Below are positions 60,730 through 64,000 of a stretch of DNA of 64,000 bases, piece by piece. Made by a program: the position numbers and the translations under genes. Positions within the stretch are counted from its first letter, which is position 1, and every line of letters begins with the position of its first letter. Location: the NCBI GenBank assembly GCA_017051695.1, contig JAFIDK010000002.1, positions 682,001 to 746,000 of the forward strand, read 5' to 3'. The stretch is from Algoriphagus aestuarii. Lineage in GTDB: Bacteria; Bacteroidota; Bacteroidia; Cytophagales; Cyclobacteriaceae. The notes under the pieces were generated by a model. The model saw nothing but the letters and a program-made list of their open reading frames with translations. It ran no database searches and was not told the DNA's origin.

Positions 60730-62400
60730 ATGAAAAAATTAGCAATAAAATTAAACTTCTGGGCTAAATCTACAGCCCTTATACTAGGCATCTCAGTCAT
60801 GTCTGCTTGTAGCGGATTCTTGGATGAAGATGTGGTATCACAAATTGGAAACGATTATTTGAGCACTCCGAAAGGGTTAAATGATGGTATCAATGCTGCA
60901 TATAGTACGATGAGAGCATGGTATGGTACTGAAAGAGGTAATAACTTTACCATTTTCGGAACTGACACCTATACCAATGGTGCGGATGGTTCATGGAAAT
61001 TCATGAATACTTATACCAATCAGTTTGATTCTCAAAACGGTCATGCCCGTGAACTTTGGGATGAATTCTATAGAGGTATCAATACTTGTAATGCGGTGAT
61101 AGAAAGATCTGCAAATGTTACAGGTGTCTCTGCAGAATTAGTATTGCAAAGAGTTTCCGAAGCAAAATTTATCAGAGCCCACCACTACTTTATCTTGGTG
61201 CAGTTATTCGGAGGTGTAGATCTTCAGTTAGAGGAAACTAAAGTACCTACTAAAGAAGTGTCCAGAGCTTCAGTTGCCGCTATTTATGCAGCTATTATTC
61301 AGGATTTAGAGGAAGCAATTCCGAATCTGGAAGCGAAAGCAAAATCAAATGACTATGGTAGAGCCACTCGTCCTGCTGCAGAACATCTATTAGGTAGAGT
61401 TTATTTAACCAAAGCTACTTCAGAAGCTGGTGAATCATCTGATTACGCAAAAGCAGAAACACTTTTGCAAAGTGTAATAGATAATTATGGACTAAAATTA
61501 CTTCCTGATTTTGGAGATGTTCACGCTTTCGGAAATGAAATAAACGATGAAGTGATTTTCGCTACACAATACACTAGAGACCCATTAACAAATGGTGGTG
61601 GAAATAACTCTCACGTGTTTTTCCTAATGGAATATGACGTTCAGCCTGGAATGATTAGAGATACTGAAAATGGTCGTCCCTTCAAAAGATATAAACCAAC
61701 GGATTATACTTTAAATGTGATTTTTGCTGATCGTGAAAATGATTCTCGATACTTTAAATCTTACAGAGATGTTTTCCTTTCAAACAGGCCAGGTACTTAT
61801 AATACCACATTTGATAAATCAAAAGAGACGGTAACATTTGCAGCAGGTGATACAACAATGTGGTTGCCAGGATACAATATGCCTGAATCTGAAAGGGCAA
61901 AATATCCTTACCAGGTACTTACTCCCGAATTATATACGGAAAGATTGTTTCCTGCTTTGAGAAAACACATGGATCCAGGAAGAGCGGATAGGACTCAATT
62001 TGAAGGAGGTAGAGATTACATTTCTATGAGATTGGCAGACACATACCTTCTTCTTGCTGAAGCTCAGTTCCGTCAAGGTAAGATTGCAGAAGCAACAAAA
62101 AACATCAATATCATTAGAAGAAGAGCTGCATACCCAGGCAAAGAAGCTGAAATGGAGATCTCTGAATCTGAATTGACATTCGAATTTATCACTGAAGAAA
62201 GAGAAAGAGAATTGATTGGTGAGCAAAGTAGATGGTTGGATTTGAAGCGTTGGGGCATTCTAATTGAGCGGGTTAAAAAGTATAACCCTCAAGGTGCTCC
62301 AAACATCCAAGACTTCCACGTTTTGAGACCGATTCCACAAAACCAGATAGATAGAGCGGAAGGTGGTGCATCTGCATTCCCACAAAATCCGGGTTATTAA
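60730..62400 (+). CDS. SusD/RagB-family glycan-binding lipoprotein
   Basis: This 556-residue protein has a lipobox (ISVMSAC) and SusD features: SGFLDEDVVSQIGNDYLSTPKGL at the N-terminus, helical TPR-like repeats (AKFIRAHHYFILVQLFGGV), and a C-terminal SusD domain (FEFITEERERELIGEQSRWLDLKRWG, HVLRPIPQNQID). It caps the SusC barrel and binds the incoming glycan at the cell surface. A terminator follows. Confidence 0.95.
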   Translation: MKKLAIKLNFWAKSTALILGISVMSACSGFLDEDVVSQIGNDYLSTPKGLNDGINAAYSTMRAWYGTERGNNFTIFGTDTYTNGADGSWKFMNTYTNQFDSQNGHARELWDEFYRGINTCNAVIERSANVTGVSAELVLQRVSEAKFIRAHHYFILVQLFGGVDLQLEETKVPTKEVSRASVAAIYAAIIQDLEEAIPNLEAKAKSNDYGRATRPAAEHLLGRVYLTKATSEAGESSDYAKAETLLQSVIDNYGLKLLPDFGDVHAFGNEINDEVIFATQYTRDPLTNGGGNNSHVFFLMEYDVQPGMIRDTENGRPFKRYKPTDYTLNVIFADRENDSRYFKSYRDVFLSNRPGTYNTTFDKSKETVTFAAGDTTMWLPGYNMPESERAKYPYQVLTPELYTERLFPALRKHMDPGRADRTQFEGGRDYISMRLADTYLLLAEAQFRQGKIAEATKNINIIRRRAAYPGKEAEMEISESELTFEFITEERERELIGEQSRWLDLKRWGILIERVKKYNPQGAPNIQDFHVLRPIPQNQIDRAEGGASAFPQNPGY

Positions 62401-62421
62401 TTGTTGATAGGGTTGTTATTT

Positions 62422-62457
62422 AAAAAGCTGTTCTGGAGTCCAGGACAGCTTTTTTTG
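62422..62457 (+). terminator. Terminator after susCD
   Basis: AAAAAGCTGTTCTGG (62422-62436) pairs with CCAGGACAGCTTTTT (62440-62454), one T-G pair, and a 3-base loop, followed by more T. Confidence 0.85.
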
Positions 62458-62519
62458 TCTTTTTCATGCAATCCTAAAAAAGAAAAACCCTACCCCAATA
62501 AAACTATTCTTTCAAACCC

Positions 62520-63542
62520 TTATTCTGCTAAAGTGGATTCCCGAATTATCAATTTTGAAGGGATTGTAATCACTTCATTGGGAAGATCGGGCTGATTTGG
62601 TTTCGTTAGTTTTTTGATCAAAATCTTTGCACACTCCTCACCTATTGTGCATGCTGGCTGGATTATCGTGGTAAGTGAAGGGTTTAACAGTCCCGCTATT
62701 CCCATATTCGAAAAACTGATTACTTTTAACTCTCCCGGTATTCTCATTTTCAATTTTTTGGCAGCATGATAACTCGCCAAAGCCAATTTTTCTACAGAAG
62801 CCAAAATCCCATCCGGTCTATCTGCCCGACTCAATAACTCTGTCAATATCTCAATATTGGTTTCTTCCTTTTGGCAACAGACTTTGCTAAATGCTGGATT
62901 GTGTTCAATTCCAGCCTCTTTTAATGCTGCCAAAAACCCTCTATGTCTTTCCTTTGTGATAGAAATATCCTCTGATAGCATCAAAAAGGCAGGTCTTTTA
63001 CAGCCTTGCTGGATGAGATGCCTTGTTGCCTCTAGTGTACTTTGGAAATCGTTTGTGATAAATTTCGTCGTAGGGATTTCGCTGCAGATTCTGTCAAAAA
63101 ACAAAATCGGAAGACCTCGATCATAAAGCTTTTTAAGGTGTGAAATATCGCTTGTCTGACTCGAAATGGACATAACTATTGCATCTGCCCTCCCGTTTAG
63201 CAGCAGATTGACGATTTTTTTCTCTTTCTCTAAATCTTCATGGGTGCTATAGACGAGTAAATGATACCCATGCTCCTGAGTGATAGACTCGATTCCATCC
63301 ATCACCTGTGCAAAAAAGTTATTGATCCTTTCCGGGATAATCACAGCAATGGTTTTACTCTTATTTTCCCTTAAACTTCGGGCAAATGGGTTGGGGTGGT
63401 AGTTTAGCTTTTCAGCCATACTCAGCACCCTTTTTTTGGTCTGTTCACTTATTTCATAGCTATCATTCAGTGCACGCGAAACTGTAGACGGGGCAAGATT
63501 AAGTTCAGCTGCAAGTTCTTTAAGACTTATACCAGAAACCAT
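62520..63542 (-). CDS. LacI-family transcriptional regulator
   Basis: The 340-residue protein has an N-terminal LacI helix-turn-helix (ISLKELAAELNLAPSTVSRAL) and a hinge with NPFARSL, whose leucine usually wedges into a central CG. A periplasmic-binding-protein-like sensor domain follows (TIAVIIPERINNFFAQVMDG, RGLPILFFDRI). It is divergent from uxaC with an operator between them. The three CGCAAnCGnTTGCG-like sites in the window are its probable targets. The effector may be a uronate or an oligosaccharide (inferred). Confidence 0.93.
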   Translation of the reverse strand: MVSGISLKELAAELNLAPSTVSRALNDSYEISEQTKKRVLSMAEKLNYHPNPFARSLRENKSKTIAVIIPERINNFFAQVMDGIESITQEHGYHLLVYSTHEDLEKEKKIVNLLLNGRADAIVMSISSQTSDISHLKKLYDRGLPILFFDRICSEIPTTKFITNDFQSTLEATRHLIQQGCKRPAFLMLSEDISITKERHRGFLAALKEAGIEHNPAFSKVCCQKEETNIEILTELLSRADRPDGILASVEKLALASYHAAKKLKMRIPGELKVISFSNMGIAGLLNPSLTTIIQPACTIGEECAKILIKKLTKPNQPDLPNEVITIPSKLIIRESTLAE

Positions 63543-63628
63543 TTTTAAAATTTATTTAGGGTTATTGCAAATAGGGATTGAAAATACAAAGCTTCCTCCT
63601 TATTCTTTCTATACCTCTTATATAATTT

Positions 63629-63642
63629 CGAAAACGTTTGCG
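63629..63642. promoter_or_regulatory. LacI-type operator between lacI-family gene and uxaC
   Basis: CGAAAACGTTTGCG matches the sites at 54502 and 57550 except for one arm base (CGAAA for CGCAA) and the variable flanks of the CG. It is 87 bp upstream of both divergent starts, so it could control uxaC and the regulator itself. Confidence 0.7.
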
Positions 63643-63718
63643 TATTTCTTCATTTTTTTAGGCCCAATTCAGGGTAAATTGAACTTTCTAACAATCTATA
63701 AGACGCTCACCCTCTGTT

Positions 63719-64000
63719 ATGCAAACTTTGGAAATTAAACAGGCTTTTTTGTCAAAGGATTTTCTTTTACAAAATAAATTTTCAAGCATCCTTTATCATA
63801 CTTATGCTGAATCCCAGCCAATTATTGATTATCATAATCATTTGCCACCTTCAGAAATAAACAGCGATAAGAAATTTGAAAATATCACAAAAATCTGGCT
63901 GGCTGGAGATCATTACAAATGGAGGGCAATGAGAACCCTTGGTATCCAGGAAAAATATATTACCGGATCCGCAAGTGATCGGGATAAATTCAGAATGTGG
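63719..64000 (+). CDS. uxaC: Glucuronate isomerase UxaC, N-terminal part (cut by window edge)
   Basis: The 94 visible codons read as the start of UxaC: FLLQNKFSSILYHTYAESQP, then IIDYHNHLPPSEI with the metal-binding H39 and H41, and KIWLAGDHYKWRAMRTLGIQ. UxaC converts D-glucuronate to D-fructuronate and D-galacturonate to D-tagaturonate. The rest lies beyond the window. Position beside the LacI gene and its operator places it in the same regulon as susCD and the DUF1080 operon (inferred). Confidence 0.95.
   Translation, partial: MQTLEIKQAFLSKDFLLQNKFSSILYHTYAESQPIIDYHNHLPPSEINSDKKFENITKIWLAGDHYKWRAMRTLGIQEKYITGSASDRDKFRMW

Noticed and set aside
62401-62595. Plus-strand frame directly after susD
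   Set aside because: It runs through the terminator hairpin and into the antisense of the LacI gene; no recognisable product.

Overview
The window reads as a chromosomal segment of a Bacteroidota bacterium, most likely a Cytophagales member of the Cyclobacteriaceae (an Algoriphagus-like genome). This is an inference. It rests on a SusC/SusD pair, several TonB receptors with carboxypeptidase-regulatory-like N-termini, Tat-exported sugar isomerase and Gfo/Idh/MocA proteins, DUF1080 and DUF4301 proteins, a ribosomal protein THX gene, AT-rich DNA, few Shine-Dalgarno sequences and promoters of the Bacteroidota type (TTTG, about 19 bp, TAnnTTTG). No tRNA, rRNA, insertion sequence, CRISPR array or prophage was seen.

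Layout. 1-2871 (minus): a secreted Ig-like-repeat protein cut by the left edge, two paralogous tail-collar (MdpB-type) proteins, and a Tat-exported protein resembling a degenerate 5'-nucleotidase. 3004-6026: a formyltransferase-family protein, a secreted M1 aminopeptidase, and a tiny acyl-carrier-like protein without the carrier serine. 6070-12286: a tripartite RND drug-efflux operon behind a GbsR/MarR-type regulator with a clear palindromic operator. 12423-15026: malonate activation and import (MatB-like ligase, MadL, MadM). 15027-15880: an HxlR regulator divergent from a DoxX-like protein, with six operator half-sites between them. 16026-30895: a copper-handling island of about 15 kb. It holds a TonB receptor, an AraC regulator with an HMA-like N-terminus, CopA, a CopZ-like chaperone, a secreted CHY zinc-finger protein, a HYC_CC_PP protein, CusA/TolC/CusB-type efflux, a PepSY protein and a DUF3347 lipoprotein. 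30950-33997: a second TonB receptor divergent from a DtxR/MntR regulator, with a palindromic operator exactly between the promoter elements. 34300-43878: ArfB, a sugar isomerase-like protein, Dps, and a stress/signalling block (NtrC-type activator, receiver proteins, two histidine kinases, YtxH and lmo0937 small membrane proteins), then ribosomal protein THX. 44008-46303: 5-oxoprolinase PxpABC. 47672-51437: a LytS/LytTR signalling operon in which one kinase appears catalytically dead. 51694-54426: a DUF4301 protein and a THUMP RNA methyltransferase. 54502-64000: a carbohydrate locus with a DUF1080 lipoprotein, a Gfo/Idh/MocA oxidoreductase, SusC/SusD, a LacI regulator and the start of uxaC. 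All are linked by three matching LacI-type operators.

How the parts fit together. The copper island would sense copper (HMA-AraC), pump it out of the cytosol (CopA with CopZ) and then out of the periplasm (CusABC-like), with several secreted Cys/His/Met-rich proteins buffering it. In the last 10 kb the shared operator suggests that one LacI protein controls glycan uptake (SusCD), an oxidative 3-keto-glycoside route (Gfo/Idh/MocA plus DUF1080) and uronate isomerisation (UxaC). Three small genes, easily missed because of their size, were read directly from the sequence: an lmo0937-type peptide, ribosomal protein THX and an unrecognised 51-residue frame.

The points most worth a second look are the LacI regulon, the HMA-AraC fusion and the secreted CHY protein of the copper island, the metal-regulated TonB receptor with a CxxC plug, and the serine-less ACP-like protein.
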